Positions 37,442 through 46,338 of a stretch of DNA of 64,000 bases are shown one piece after another. Source of the DNA: Mannheimia granulomatis (GTDB lineage Bacteria; Pseudomonadota; Gammaproteobacteria; Enterobacterales; Pasteurellaceae); NCBI RefSeq assembly GCF_013377255.1, contig NZ_CP016614.1, positions 1,930,501 to 1,994,500 of the forward strand, in the 5' to 3' direction. Positions within the stretch are counted from its first letter, which is position 1; every line of letters starts with the position of its first letter. The translations under genes were made by a program, and so were the position numbers. The notes under the pieces are model-generated. The model did not search any database, was not told the DNA's origin, and saw only the letters and a program-made list of their open reading frames with translations.

Positions 37442-38701
37442 ATGAAAAAGCAATTTATTCTTTTACCTCTGGTTTCTACTATCTTAGCCGCTTGCTCTTC
37501 GAATAATCCGGCACCGGTAGTCAACGCGTCAGGTAATACGGAACTTAGCCCTGGTGTTATGCAGCCTGTTGATACAACCACGTCAATTAACTCAACAGGT
37601 GGCTGGCAGTCTGATATTCAAAGCACACCAATGCCTAGCTCAATGAATACGACACCGGTACAGCCTATTTCTCAGCCTGTTTCTGCTCCAGCTCCACAAT
37701 CGGTAGCAATAAACCCTGTGATTGCAGAGCAACCTACACAGCCGACTACCACAACCAAGATTGTGAAAAAAACGAAAAAAGTGGAAAAAAAAGTCGACCA
37801 GAACTTTGAGATCCCACGTGATGCCAACAATGCACCAATGTATAACCAAATTCAAAAAGGGTTCTACGATGGCTCAACTTATACTGTTCGCAAAGGTGAT
37901 ACCATGTTCCTAATCGCCTATATCGTGGGTAAAGATGTAAAAGAAATTGCTGCTCTAAACAATATGAGCGAGCCATATCAATTAACTGTTGGACAAAAAA
38001 TCAAAACCGGCAAATCAGCCACTGAAACTATTACTGTAGAAGAAAAGGTAACAGTTCCTGTTGAACCTCAGATTACTTATCAACAAGGTGCAAACGGCAC
38101 AACTTACGCTTCTGACGGTAATATTACCGGACCTGTAAAAGCAAGTACGGGAAATTCTGACGTCGCACAGAATAATAGTATTAAAGCAACCACAGAGACA
38201 GTAACACCGACCGTCACTGCAAGTGTTGGCACAATTGATCAAGCTGAATCCAGATCTGCTTCAACAATCCGAGCAACAGCAGGAGACAGTAACGTGCAAA
38301 ATACTAATACGGCTGCTGCGCCAGCTTCCTCAATTAAATGGCAGTGGCCAACAAATGGACGAGTTATCTCCGGTTTCTCATCAGCAGAAGGTGGTAATAA
38401 AGGCCTAGATATTGCAGGCGCAAAAGGGCAAGATGTCCGTGCCGCCGCTTCAGGTAAAGTGGTATATGCAGGTAATGCTTTACAAGGTTATGGTAACTTA
38501 ATCATTATTAAGCATAACGATGACTTCTTAAGTGCCTACGCCCATAACAATACCATTGAAGTTGATGAACAAGACACGATTAAAGCCGGTCAAAAAATTG
38601 CAACCTTAGGTAGCACCGGCACCAATACCAACAAGCTTCACTTTGAAATTCGTTACAAAGGTAAGTCTGTAGATCCTACTCGCTATTTACCAAGAAAATA
38701 A
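37442..38701 (+). CDS. nlpD: NlpD/LppB-type murein hydrolase activator lipoprotein
   Basis: The 419-residue protein has lipobox LAAC (C18), the motif WQSDIQSTPMPSSM and a Lys-rich linker. A LysM domain (about 142-185, YTVRKGDTMFLIAYIVGKD) is followed by a C-terminal M23/LytM domain (about 305-419). The LytM metal site is degenerate: GGNKGLDI replaces the usual HxGxD, and KLHFEIR has only the second His of HxH. So it should activate an amidase, as NlpD does, rather than cut murein itself. It acts at the division septum in the outer membrane. Known as lppB in Haemophilus. Confidence 0.92.
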   Translation: MKKQFILLPLVSTILAACSSNNPAPVVNASGNTELSPGVMQPVDTTTSINSTGGWQSDIQSTPMPSSMNTTPVQPISQPVSAPAPQSVAINPVIAEQPTQPTTTTKIVKKTKKVEKKVDQNFEIPRDANNAPMYNQIQKGFYDGSTYTVRKGDTMFLIAYIVGKDVKEIAALNNMSEPYQLTVGQKIKTGKSATETITVEEKVTVPVEPQITYQQGANGTTYASDGNITGPVKASTGNSDVAQNNSIKATTETVTPTVTASVGTIDQAESRSASTIRATAGDSNVQNTNTAAAPASSIKWQWPTNGRVISGFSSAEGGNKGLDIAGAKGQDVRAAASGKVVYAGNALQGYGNLIIIKHNDDFLSAYAHNNTIEVDEQDTIKAGQKIATLGSTGTNTNKLHFEIRYKGKSVDPTRYLPRK

Positions 38702-38721
38702 TGGTAAATTTTTAGCCTAAT

Positions 38722-38762
38722 TTAACCGCTTGTATTCATCTGAGAAGATGACAAGCGGTTAA
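38722..38762. repeat. Inverted Apl uptake-signal pair after nlpD
   Basis: TTAACCGCTTGT (38722-38733) and ACAAGCGGTTAA (38751-38762) are exact reverse complements and are followed by TTTTT, so they form a plausible terminator. Confidence 0.78.
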
Positions 38763-38782
38763 TTTTTATAAGAGTTTTGCAA

Positions 38783-39145
38783 ATGAAATCTCTACTCTCA
38801 ACGATTGCACTTGCCGCTATCCTTACCGCTTGCTCAGATGACTCAATCGGAGGTCAAAAAGATGCCCACGGTTGTTTAACCGAATCTGGACAGCAATACT
38901 CTTTTTTAAAGCAAGCTTGTGTGCAACCTTCTAATGTGGCAGATATCAAGTTAGACGCCCCACAAAACAACACATCAGCTATTTATGTGATCTTATCTGA
39001 AGATAAATTGCAAGCCGAAATCTTTGCTTCCGATTTACCTGAAAATACGATTTTAGATGTGGTAAAAGGTGGCTATCTTTCAAAAGATAGTAAAATCCGC
39101 CTGATGAAAACAACCGACTATTGGAAACTTCAAAAATATGACTAA
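38783..39145 (+). CDS. Small unknown lipoprotein upstream of tag
   Basis: The 120-residue protein starts at ATG 38783, with lipobox LTAC (C17). The mature part has two further cysteines (HGCLTESG, KQACVQ) and no recognised domain. It overlaps the tag start by 8 bases, so the two are probably co-transcribed. Confidence 0.78.
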   Translation: MKSLLSTIALAAILTACSDDSIGGQKDAHGCLTESGQQYSFLKQACVQPSNVADIKLDAPQNNTSAIYVILSEDKLQAEIFASDLPENTILDVVKGGYLSKDSKIRLMKTTDYWKLQKYD

Positions 39146-39683
39146 AGATAACCTCATTCGCTGCCATTGGTGTGGTGAAAGCGATATTTATATAAACTAT
39201 CACGACCAAGAGTGGGGGAAGCCACAATTTGATAGCCAAAAATTATTTGAACAAATCTGTTTGGAAGGACAACAAGCCGGACTTTCTTGGATTACCGTTC
39301 TAAAAAAACGAGAAACCTACCGCCAAGCGTTTCATCAATTTGCACCTACCAAAATTGCCCAAATGACTGAACAAGATATTGATTTGCTCATGGGAAATGC
39401 AGGGCTAATCCGCCACAGAGCCAAGCTTGAAGCGATTGTGAAAAATGCTAAGGCTTATCTTTTAATGCAGGAGAAAGGTGAGGATTTTAGCGATTTTATT
39501 TGGGCTTTCGTAAATCACCAACCACAAATTAATGATGTGCCAACAATTGATGCTATTGCAGCTAAAACCGAAACATCTATCAAAATGTCGAAAGCATTAA
39601 AAAAACGAGGTTTCGTGTTTGTAGGCGAAACAACTTGTTATGCCTTTATGCAATCAATGGGGCTGATAGATGACTCATCTTAA
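39138..39683 (+). CDS. tag: DNA-3-methyladenine glycosylase I
   Basis: The 181-residue protein removes 3-methyladenine from DNA. Family features are the zinc-binding RCHWCGE near the N-terminus, YHDQEWG, LSWITVLKKRETYR and the C-terminal KKRGFVFVGETTCYAFMQSMG. It overlaps the preceding lipoprotein gene. Confidence 0.96.
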   Translation: MTKDNLIRCHWCGESDIYINYHDQEWGKPQFDSQKLFEQICLEGQQAGLSWITVLKKRETYRQAFHQFAPTKIAQMTEQDIDLLMGNAGLIRHRAKLEAIVKNAKAYLLMQEKGEDFSDFIWAFVNHQPQINDVPTIDAIAAKTETSIKMSKALKKRGFVFVGETTCYAFMQSMGLIDDSS

Positions 39684-39712
39684 TGAGTGCTTTTGTAAAA
39701 GCAGATAAAAAA

Positions 39713-39736
39713 TTAGGCGACCAATTGGTCGCCTAA
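39713..39736. terminator. Bidirectional terminator between tag and acpP
   Basis: TTAGGCGACCAATTGGTCGCCTAA is a perfect palindrome with A-rich sequence on the left, giving a T tract for acpP on the minus strand. Confidence 0.82.
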
Positions 39737-39748
39737 CATCTATTCAGA

Positions 39749-39979
39749 TTATTGATTGTTTTGAACGTAATCAATTGCTGATTGAACAGTTGTAATTTTT
39801 TCAGCTTCTTCATCCGGAATTTCGATATCGAATTCTTCTTCTAAAGCCATTACTAATTCAACTGTATCTAAAGAGTCAGCACCTAAATCTTCAATGAATG
39901 AAGCTTCAGGTTTCACGTCTTCTGCTTTCGCGCCAAGTTGATCAACAATGATTTTTTTTACGCGTTCTTCAATGCTCAT
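39749..39979 (-). CDS. acpP: Acyl carrier protein
   Basis: This 76-residue acidic protein has the phosphopantetheine attachment serine S36 in [11 protein letters not shown]. It carries acyl chains in fatty acid synthesis. It stands apart from the fab genes here (fabH at 43273, plsX at 55823). Confidence 0.97.
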   Translation of the reverse strand: MSIEERVKKIIVDQLGAKAEDVKPEASFIEDLGADSLDTVELVMALEEEFDIEIPDEEAEKITTVQSAIDYVQNNQ

Positions 39980-40174
39980 TTTGTTTTTCCTATAGTGAAT
40001 ATCGCATAAGTGCGAGAGTTAAATAGTGTAATCTAAATAATCTCAAATACAACCTTTTATAAAAAGGTCAAACCAGACTATTTAAATACACAAGAATAGA
40101 ACTGTTATCTAGTTTGCCATTCTATCACTATGTTTTAGTTTAATCCATAGAGATAGATCAAATTTCATTATTCC

Positions 40175-40852
40175 TTAACTAACTTTAGCCAGCTCAGAAC
40201 GCATTTGCTGGATAACCTCTTGATAGTTTGGTTGGTCAAAAATTGCTGAACCGGCAACAAACATATCCGCACCGGCTGCTGCAATTTCTGCAATATTATT
40301 AATCTTCACCCCACCATCAACTTCTAAGCGAATATTATAGCCACTTTCATCAATGCGACGACGGGCTTCTCTTAATTTATCTAATGTCGCAGGAATAAAA
40401 GATTGACCACCAAACCCCGGGTTCACTGACATAAGCAGAATGACATCTACCTTGTCCATAACATAGTCTAAATAATTCAGTGGTGTTGCCGGATTAAATA
40501 CCAATCCCGACTTACAACCCGAATCGCGAATAAGCTGCAATGTTCTATCAATATGCTCTGTTGCTTCAGGGTGGAAAGTAATGTAATCAGCACCCGCTTT
40601 TGCAAAATCAGGGATCAAACGTTCAACCGGTTTTGCCATTAAATGTACGTCAATAGGGCATTTGACACCATAATCACGCAAGGCTTTACAAATTGCCGGA
40701 CCAAATGTGAGATTAGGAACATAATGATTATCCATCACATCAAAATGGATTAAATCAGCCCCGGCATTTAAAACTTCTGCCACATCATCCCCCAATCTTG
40801 CCAAGTCTGCTGACAATATTGAAGGTGCAATTAAATAAGGATTTTTGCTCAT
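40175..40852 (-). CDS. rpe: Ribulose-phosphate 3-epimerase
   Basis: This 225-residue TIM barrel has [14 protein letters not shown], the metal-binding [27 protein letters not shown] and EVDGGVK. It interconverts ribulose 5-phosphate and xylulose 5-phosphate. Confidence 0.97.
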   Translation of the reverse strand: MSKNPYLIAPSILSADLARLGDDVAEVLNAGADLIHFDVMDNHYVPNLTFGPAICKALRDYGVKCPIDVHLMAKPVERLIPDFAKAGADYITFHPEATEHIDRTLQLIRDSGCKSGLVFNPATPLNYLDYVMDKVDVILLMSVNPGFGGQSFIPATLDKLREARRRIDESGYNIRLEVDGGVKINNIAEIAAAGADMFVAGSAIFDQPNYQEVIQQMRSELAKVS

Positions 40853-40993
40853 TATCTGCCTCCATTATATTTTTTCGGTTAGATTACCATACTTTTAAAA
40901 TTGAACAGAGTATCTATCCTTTAAAATTTCACTTTATTTTCAAACACCATAAAAAAATTATGGATTAAATAAAAAATTTCGTATATGATATTT

Positions 40994-41012
40994 ACCATAA
41001 TTTAATTATGGT
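40994..41012. promoter_or_regulatory. Palindromic operator candidate (Zur-like role) before rpmE2-rpmJ2
   Basis: ACCATAATT-T-AATTATGGT is a perfect 19-base palindrome, 22 bases before the rpmE2 ATG and overlapping the likely promoter. Zinc-free L31/L36 paralogue genes are commonly repressed by Zur, which makes Zur the leading candidate. The sequence match to a known Zur box is not established here. Confidence 0.6.
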
Positions 41013-41034
41013 TATAAAATTTCTTGGAGAAAAT

Positions 41035-41307
41035 ATGAAAAAAGGGATTCATCCTGAAAATTATCGTGAAGTATTGTTTTATGATGGCTCTGTGCAACAA
41101 GGCTGGATTATTCGTTCTTGTGCTGCAACAACTAAAACAATGGTATGGGAAGACGGCAAAGAATATCCGCTTTATACGCTAGATACCTCATCAGCATCTC
41201 ACCCTGTGTATACAGGTAAACGCCGTGAAGCAAATACTGAAGGTCGTGCAAGTCAGTTTAAAGATAGATTTAAAGGTTTTGCATCGACACTAACAAATAA
41301 AAAATAA
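41035..41307 (+). CDS. rpmE2: 50S ribosomal protein L31 type B (zinc-independent)
   Basis: The 90-residue protein starts [19 protein letters not shown] at 41035, with GGAGA upstream. It lacks the CxxC zinc motif of type A L31. This form replaces the zinc-containing L31 when zinc is scarce and so frees zinc. rpmJ2 follows after 9 bases. Confidence 0.95.
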   Translation: MKKGIHPENYREVLFYDGSVQQGWIIRSCAATTKTMVWEDGKEYPLYTLDTSSASHPVYTGKRREANTEGRASQFKDRFKGFASTLTNKK

Positions 41308-41316
41308 GGGAACAAA

Positions 41317-41442
41317 ATGAAGATCTTAAATTCACTCAAATCAGCAAAATCACGTCACCCTGATTGCCAAATTGTAAGACGTAAAGGTAAGCTGTATGTG
41401 ATTTGCAAAACTAACCCAAGATTTAAAGCACGTCAACGTTAA
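41317..41442 (+). CDS. rpmJ2: 50S ribosomal protein L36 type B
   Basis: The 41-residue protein ([20 protein letters not shown]...) has the RHPDCQ and [15 protein letters not shown] blocks of type B L36. It keeps two cysteines but not the four-ligand zinc ribbon. It is co-transcribed with rpmE2 and followed by a terminator. Confidence 0.95.
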   Translation: MKILNSLKSAKSRHPDCQIVRRKGKLYVICKTNPRFKARQR

Positions 41443-41444
41443 TA

Positions 41445-41482
41445 AAAAATCCGCAAGTATCTTATGAAACTTGCGGATTTTT
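41445..41482 (+). terminator. Terminator of rpmE2-rpmJ2
   Basis: AAAAATCCGCAAGT and ACTTGCGGATTTTT form a 14-base perfect stem, 2 bases after the rpmJ2 stop. Confidence 0.9.
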
Positions 41483-41500
41483 ACTTTTATCACTTTTTAC

Positions 41501-42034
41501 TTAAGCAGCAGCCCATAAACCACCGAAAATTTTAAAGAACACGCTGTTTAACATTAATAAACCAAATCCGAGTACCATTACCGAAAAATCCAGCATTCCC
41601 GTTCTCGGTAATAATTTACGAATAAAGACTAAAACCGGCTCGGTAATTTGTGCAACTGTATAGTCTAAAGGGTGATTACCTTGAGTTACCCAACTCATTA
41701 AAGCACGAATTAAGGTGGTAAAAAACAGAATCTGTCCGAAAGTTTTCACCACACTTAATAAGCCTATTAATACAGCTCGCGGTAAATCAATACCAAATAA
41801 GATAAATTGCAGGGTGACCAATGCCGCGGCAATTAGTAATGCCGGAAAACAGATATTTTTGATAGTTGGAATCAGTTTGCCTACAGGATGAACCAGAGGC
41901 TCTGTGATTTTGAGTAATGTTTGAGAAAGCGGCAAACGCGGATCAACTCGACAAAATTGCAACCACGCTCTGAGCACCAAAACAAAACTTAGAAAGCCAA
42001 CAATTAATGAAATAACAGGGGCTAAAAATTCCAT
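41501..42034 (-). CDS. yggT: YggT-family membrane protein
   Basis: This 177-residue protein has two YggT repeats, each with two membrane segments, including FCRVDPRLPLSQTLLKITEPLVHPVGK and YTVAQITEPVLVFIRKLLPRTGMLDFS. Family proteins are small inner-membrane proteins linked to osmotic tolerance or membrane-protein assembly; the exact role is unknown. Confidence 0.9.
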   Translation of the reverse strand: MEFLAPVISLIVGFLSFVLVLRAWLQFCRVDPRLPLSQTLLKITEPLVHPVGKLIPTIKNICFPALLIAAALVTLQFILFGIDLPRAVLIGLLSVVKTFGQILFFTTLIRALMSWVTQGNHPLDYTVAQITEPVLVFIRKLLPRTGMLDFSVMVLGFGLLMLNSVFFKIFGGLWAAA

Positions 42035-42136
42035 CTATTTCTCTCTTTTTTATGCTTTAAAATAAAAAAAGCGGTCGTTTTTTTAAAAAATTTTGCAAAT
42101 TTTCAGAAAAATATGACCGCTTGTTTATCCAAATAA

Positions 42137-42478
42137 TTAAGCTTGAACAGGATAATCCCACCAAATATCAAATAATTCACTTACTTGAACATTTTGTAAC
42201 CCATTGTTTTCTAACCAGTTTTTTACTAATTGACGATGAGATTCATCACATTTGCCTAATTTTTCTAAACAAACTAAACCTTCCCAATTTAAGTAACCGT
42301 TCGCTTCTAGTGCTAAGCCGTTTACTTTAATTACTTCATCAATAAAACGATCTACTACTAAATCAATTTGATCGATCCCCGTACCTTCAGCAAAGCTGAA
42401 TTTCACTAAAAAACCTAACTCTTGGAATTCCGCTAAGTGCATTTTTTTACGCTGACGTGCGTTACGTTGGATAGCCAT
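42137..42478 (-). CDS. yggL: YggL-family (50S ribosome-binding) protein
   Basis: The start MAIQRNARQRKKMHLAEFQELG at 42478 gives 113 residues, the family size; AGGAG lies upstream. YggL (DUF469) proteins have been linked to 50S subunits. It follows trmB by 35 bases, and the neighbourhood trmB-yggL is conserved in gamma-proteobacteria. Confidence 0.9.
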   Translation of the reverse strand: MAIQRNARQRKKMHLAEFQELGFLVKFSFAEGTGIDQIDLVVDRFIDEVIKVNGLALEANGYLNWEGLVCLEKLGKCDESHRQLVKNWLENNGLQNVQVSELFDIWWDYPVQA

Positions 42479-42513
42479 TGCTATTCTCCTCTTTTGAATG
42501 AATAAACTATAAA

Positions 42514-43266
42514 TTATTTTTTGGTAAAATATAAATCCCAAACGCCATGTCCTAAACGATGCCCGCGCTCTTCAAACTTGGTCAAAGGGCGGAAATCCGG
42601 ACGTGGAATAAAATCATTGCTTGCCGATGTATTCTCTAGCTCTGCCTCAAATTGACGAAGCACTTCAAGCATATGCTCGGCATAATTTTCCCAATCGGTC
42701 GCAAAATGAATAAAGCCATTTGGGCTTAATTTAGCCAGTACACGTGTAATAAACTCAGGCTGCACTATACGGCGTTTATGATGTTTTGCTTTTTGCCAAG
42801 GATCCGGAAAATACAACTGCAAGCCGCCAAGAGTACCTTCTGCAATACTATCTCGCAGAATTTCAGTCGCATCGTGGCAAATAACCCGTAGGTTTTTTAC
42901 TCCCTTCTCTAACGCATAAGCAATACAAGCCCCCACACCCGGGGTGTGAACTTCAATACCGATGTAGTTACGATTCGGGTTTTGTTCCGCCATTTCCACC
43001 AGCGATCTACCCATACCGAAACCGATTTCCAAGACAACCGGATTGTTATTACCAAAAATTTGTGCAAAATCAAAGGGGGTTGATTGATAATCTAAGCCTA
43101 AATTTGCCCAGTTATTATTCATCATATCACGCTGATAATCGCTTAAACGACCTGTACGTAACACAAAGCTACGCACTTTTCGTAAATAACGACCATCTTC
43201 GGTAAATTCAGCTTGCTCTACGGTTTTACGTTTTTTATCTGCAAAAGTCTGTTTTTCTGACATCAT
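42514..43266 (-). CDS. trmB: tRNA (guanine-N7-)-methyltransferase
   Basis: The 250-residue protein methylates G46 of tRNA. The SAM-binding motif is [17 protein letters not shown] (about 74-90), and the substrate motif [18 protein letters not shown] is present. Two adjacent ATG codons (43266 and 43263) can start it. It lies 6 bases after fabH in the same transcript. Confidence 0.95.
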   Translation of the reverse strand: MMSEKQTFADKKRKTVEQAEFTEDGRYLRKVRSFVLRTGRLSDYQRDMMNNNWANLGLDYQSTPFDFAQIFGNNNPVVLEIGFGMGRSLVEMAEQNPNRNYIGIEVHTPGVGACIAYALEKGVKNLRVICHDATEILRDSIAEGTLGGLQLYFPDPWQKAKHHKRRIVQPEFITRVLAKLSPNGFIHFATDWENYAEHMLEVLRQFEAELENTSASNDFIPRPDFRPLTKFEERGHRLGHGVWDLYFTKK

Positions 43267-43272
43267 CTCGCC

Positions 43273-44223
43273 TTAAAATTTCACCAACGCAGAACCCCAA
43301 GTCCAGCCACCACCGAATGCCTCAAGGAGTAATAACTGACCACGTTTAACACGTCCGTCACGTACAGCTTCATCTAAAGCAACAGGTACTGTCGCAGCAC
43401 TGGTGTTAGCATACTTATCTAATGTAACTACTACTTGCTCCATTTCCATATCTAACTTTTTAGCTGTTGCAGAAATAATACGCAAATTTGCCTGATGAGG
43501 AATCAACCAATCCAAATCCGATTTTTCTAAATTATTTGCCTCAAGCGTTTCTTCCACTACACTTGAAAGCTGATTAACCGCTATCTTGAAAGTAGAATTG
43601 CCCTGCATTTCAATAAAGCCTGAACGATCTTCACCCCGTTTTTGGCTTTTTAAAGTGAGATTATTCTCTAAATCTGCTGAAGCATGTAAGTGGGTTGAAA
43701 GAATCCCCGGCTCATTACTTGCTTCTAAAATCACGGCTCCAGCACCATCACCAAATAAAACAACAGTACTACGATCGGTTTCATCCAACATTCTGGAATT
43801 AATATCTGAGCCGATAACCAAGGCTTTTTTCACTTTGCCGTTACGCACAAATTGATCGGCCACGCTTAAAGCATACACAAATCCCGTGCAAGCCGCTGCC
43901 ACATCAAAAGCAATCGCATCTTCAATACCCAGCAAACCTTGAATTTGGCAAGCTGCACTAGGGTAAGCATGTGAATTGGTTGTAGTACCGACAATAATTA
44001 AATCAATTTCATTGACCTCAATTTGTGCCATCTCTAAAGCTTTTTGAGCGGCTGCAAAGCCCATTGTGGCAACGGTTTCATCTGCTCCGGCAATACGGCG
44101 TTCGCGAATGCCTGAACGGGTAACAATCCATTCATCAGAGGTATCTACCATTTTCTCCAACTCTGCATTAGTACGCACATAAGCCGGCAAATAACTCCCC
44201 GTTGCTAAAATTTTGCTATTCAT
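43273..44223 (-). CDS. fabH: Beta-ketoacyl-ACP synthase III
   Basis: FabH starts fatty acid chains from acetyl-CoA and malonyl-ACP. The 316-residue protein has catalytic C112 (AACTGF), His in IPHQANLRI and Asn in KYANTSAAT. It is in an operon with trmB-yggL, away from plsX (55823), unlike the E. coli plsX-fabH order. Confidence 0.96.
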   Translation of the reverse strand: MNSKILATGSYLPAYVRTNAELEKMVDTSDEWIVTRSGIRERRIAGADETVATMGFAAAQKALEMAQIEVNEIDLIIVGTTTNSHAYPSAACQIQGLLGIEDAIAFDVAAACTGFVYALSVADQFVRNGKVKKALVIGSDINSRMLDETDRSTVVLFGDGAGAVILEASNEPGILSTHLHASADLENNLTLKSQKRGEDRSGFIEMQGNSTFKIAVNQLSSVVEETLEANNLEKSDLDWLIPHQANLRIISATAKKLDMEMEQVVVTLDKYANTSAATVPVALDEAVRDGRVKRGQLLLLEAFGGGWTWGSALVKF

Positions 44224-44298
44224 ATATTTTTATTATTCTCAATCGATTAAATGGTAATCCGTTATTATAGCTTGAAAATGCGGAAATATACAGACTTT

Positions 44299-44345
44299 AC
44301 AAGCGGTCAGTTTTGGTAAATTTTTTGCAAAAAATGACCGCTTGC
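44299..44345. repeat. Inverted Apl uptake-signal pair upstream of fabH
   Basis: ACAAGCGGTCAGTTTT (44299-44314) and AAAATGACCGCTTGC (44331-44345) form an imperfect stem in the gap between yeaD and fabH, and probably terminate yeaD transcripts. Confidence 0.65.
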
Positions 44346-44359
44346 TATCAGCTCAATAT

Positions 44360-45151
44360 TTATCTTACTGAAATTCTCACCCCCATTGTGCCATTTTGCT
44401 CCAGCAATCGGCTTAAACGGGCAGTCTCTACACATACCATATTGCGATAAGCGTATTCACTCATGCCATTGGTTTGCTTATGCCAAGGGTTCCATAATAC
44501 CGTTTCTGTGGCATTGATATGCTCAACAACAATAGTACGATTATGCCCCATATCTTGAATTCTATTTATCGGTTCTGCTGCATAAATACAATCTACATTT
44601 TCACGGATAATGCGTGGCGAAGGCACACTTACCTCCTGATTTGTTAATTTATCAAAACAACGCGTTGGTAATCCGTTTACCTCTAATTGCTCAATATCCG
44701 CGATATTAAAATAGGTGTGTAATGCAGCCTGTGCAGGTTCTTTACCTAAATGAGTAAAATTCAGCTCGCAGATTTCACCTAAAATCATCTCAATTTTTGC
44801 CTCACCAGCCAAAGTAAAGACTAAACGAACACTGTCTGAGGCAACCGAATATTCCGTTAAACACCACTCTTGAATGCGTGATGTACCATGAGCCGGCACT
44901 TTCACTGTACCAAACCATGGATGGCAAATCGGCACACCACCACGAATCGCCACTTCTTTTTGAAAAGGTTCGATTTCGCTCAACCAAAGCACATCGTGTG
45001 CAGTATTATGCGGCTGCCAGCTAAGTAATTGTGCCCCTTGCAATGCAATTTTTGCTTTAACTTTCGGATGGTTTATATCTAACACACTTAACTGATTATA
45101 TTGCATCAGATTAAGTTCTTTACTGATACTTTTGATCAAATTAATGCTCAT
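44360..45151 (-). CDS. D-hexose-6-phosphate mutarotase (YeaD-like)
   Basis: This 263-residue aldose-epimerase-fold protein has QGAQLLSWQPH and the GGVPICHPWFG block with the active-site His, plus a later ALHTYFNIADIEQ catalytic His region. It interconverts anomers of glucose 6-phosphate. The start at 45151 is supported by AAGGAG. It is divergent from fbp and shares a 149-base gap with a perfect CRP site. Confidence 0.87.
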   Translation of the reverse strand: MSINLIKSISKELNLMQYNQLSVLDINHPKVKAKIALQGAQLLSWQPHNTAHDVLWLSEIEPFQKEVAIRGGVPICHPWFGTVKVPAHGTSRIQEWCLTEYSVASDSVRLVFTLAGEAKIEMILGEICELNFTHLGKEPAQAALHTYFNIADIEQLEVNGLPTRCFDKLTNQEVSVPSPRIIRENVDCIYAAEPINRIQDMGHNRTIVVEHINATETVLWNPWHKQTNGMSEYAYRNMVCVETARLSRLLEQNGTMGVRISVR

Positions 45152-45206
45152 ATTTGCTCCTTATCACCAAAAATGTTACATAAAACGGCTCAAAATATTA
45201 TAAAAA

Positions 45207-45222
45207 TGTGAATTAGATCACA
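45207..45222. promoter_or_regulatory. CRP (CRP-N) site between yeaD and fbp
   Basis: TGTGAATTAGATCACA is a perfect TGTGA-N6-TCACA site, 56 bases from the yeaD start and 79 from the fbp start, so it can serve either divergent promoter. Confidence 0.82.
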
Positions 45223-45300
45223 AAACCAACAGTTAGTTGCCTACCACTTTCAAGGTAATCGCTATAATAGCCAAATTCTAACATAACCAAGGAGAAAAAC

Positions 45301-46305
45301 ATGAAAACGCTCGGCGAATTTATTATTGAAAAACAAGCCGAATACCCGGGAGCAAAAGGCGAATTAAGTGGCATTTTATCCTCTATTCGTTTAGCTGCGA
45401 AAATTATTCACCGTGAAATTAACCGTGCAGGCTTAAGCCAAGATATTCTAGGCACTGCCGGCTCTGAAAATGTACAAGGTGAAGCCCAAATGAAGTTAGA
45501 CGTTTTTGCTAACGAAACCATGAAAAAAGCCTTGCTGGCTCGTGAAGATGTAGCAGGCTTTGCCTCCGAAGAAGATGACGATTTTATCGCATTTGATACT
45601 GAACGGGGGCGTAATGCCAAATATATTTTAATGACCGACCCGCTGGACGGTTCATCTAATATTGAAGTGAATGTTTCGGTTGGAACAATTTTCTCTATCT
45701 ACCGTCGTGTTTCGCCAATTGGCACACCTGTTACGCAAGAAGATTTTCTACAAGAAGGCCGCAAACAAGTCGCCGCCGGTTATGTAACTTACGGCTCATC
45801 AACAATGCTGGTTTACACAACGGGTAACGGTGTAAATGGCTTTACTTACGATCCATCATTGGGGCTGTTTATTCTCTCCCACCCTGATTTAAAAACGCCA
45901 ACTGAAGGGAAATACTACTCTATCAACGAAGGGCAATATGTTACCTTTCCACAAGGAGTAAAACGCTTTATTAAATATTGCCAAGAAACCGATGAAGCCA
46001 GCAAACGCCCCTATTCCTCACGCTATATCGGCTCACTAGTGTCTGATTTCCACCGTAATTTACTCAAAGGCGGAATTTATATCTATCCAACCTCCACCGT
46101 TTACCCAAAAGGGAAATTACGCTTACTCTATGAATGCAACCCGATTGCCTTCCTAGCAGAACAAGCAGGCGGTATGGCAACCGATGGAATAAACCCGATT
46201 TTAGACATTAAGCCCACCGAGCTACACCAACGTGTTCCATTCTTCGTCGGCTCAAGCTCAATGGTTGAACAAGCGGGCAAATTTATGCGGGAATTTGCAG
46301 AATAA
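45301..46305 (+). CDS. fbp: Fructose-1,6-bisphosphatase class I
   Basis: The 334-residue gluconeogenic enzyme removes the 1-phosphate from fructose 1,6-bisphosphate. Metal-site motifs ASEEDDDFI and [22 protein letters not shown] are present, with [11 protein letters not shown] near the C-terminus. The CRP site upstream fits carbon-source control. Confidence 0.97.
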   Translation: MKTLGEFIIEKQAEYPGAKGELSGILSSIRLAAKIIHREINRAGLSQDILGTAGSENVQGEAQMKLDVFANETMKKALLAREDVAGFASEEDDDFIAFDTERGRNAKYILMTDPLDGSSNIEVNVSVGTIFSIYRRVSPIGTPVTQEDFLQEGRKQVAAGYVTYGSSTMLVYTTGNGVNGFTYDPSLGLFILSHPDLKTPTEGKYYSINEGQYVTFPQGVKRFIKYCQETDEASKRPYSSRYIGSLVSDFHRNLLKGGIYIYPTSTVYPKGKLRLLYECNPIAFLAEQAGGMATDGINPILDIKPTELHQRVPFFVGSSSMVEQAGKFMREFAE

Positions 46306-46312
46306 AAAATCA

Positions 46313-46333
46313 AGGCGAACATCATGTTCGCCT
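46313..46333. terminator. Bidirectional terminator between fbp and mobAB
   Basis: AGGCGAACATCATGTTCGCCT forms a 9-10-base stem, flanked by AAAAAA on the left and CTTTTT to the right, between convergent genes. Confidence 0.85.
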
Positions 46334-46338
46334 ACTTT

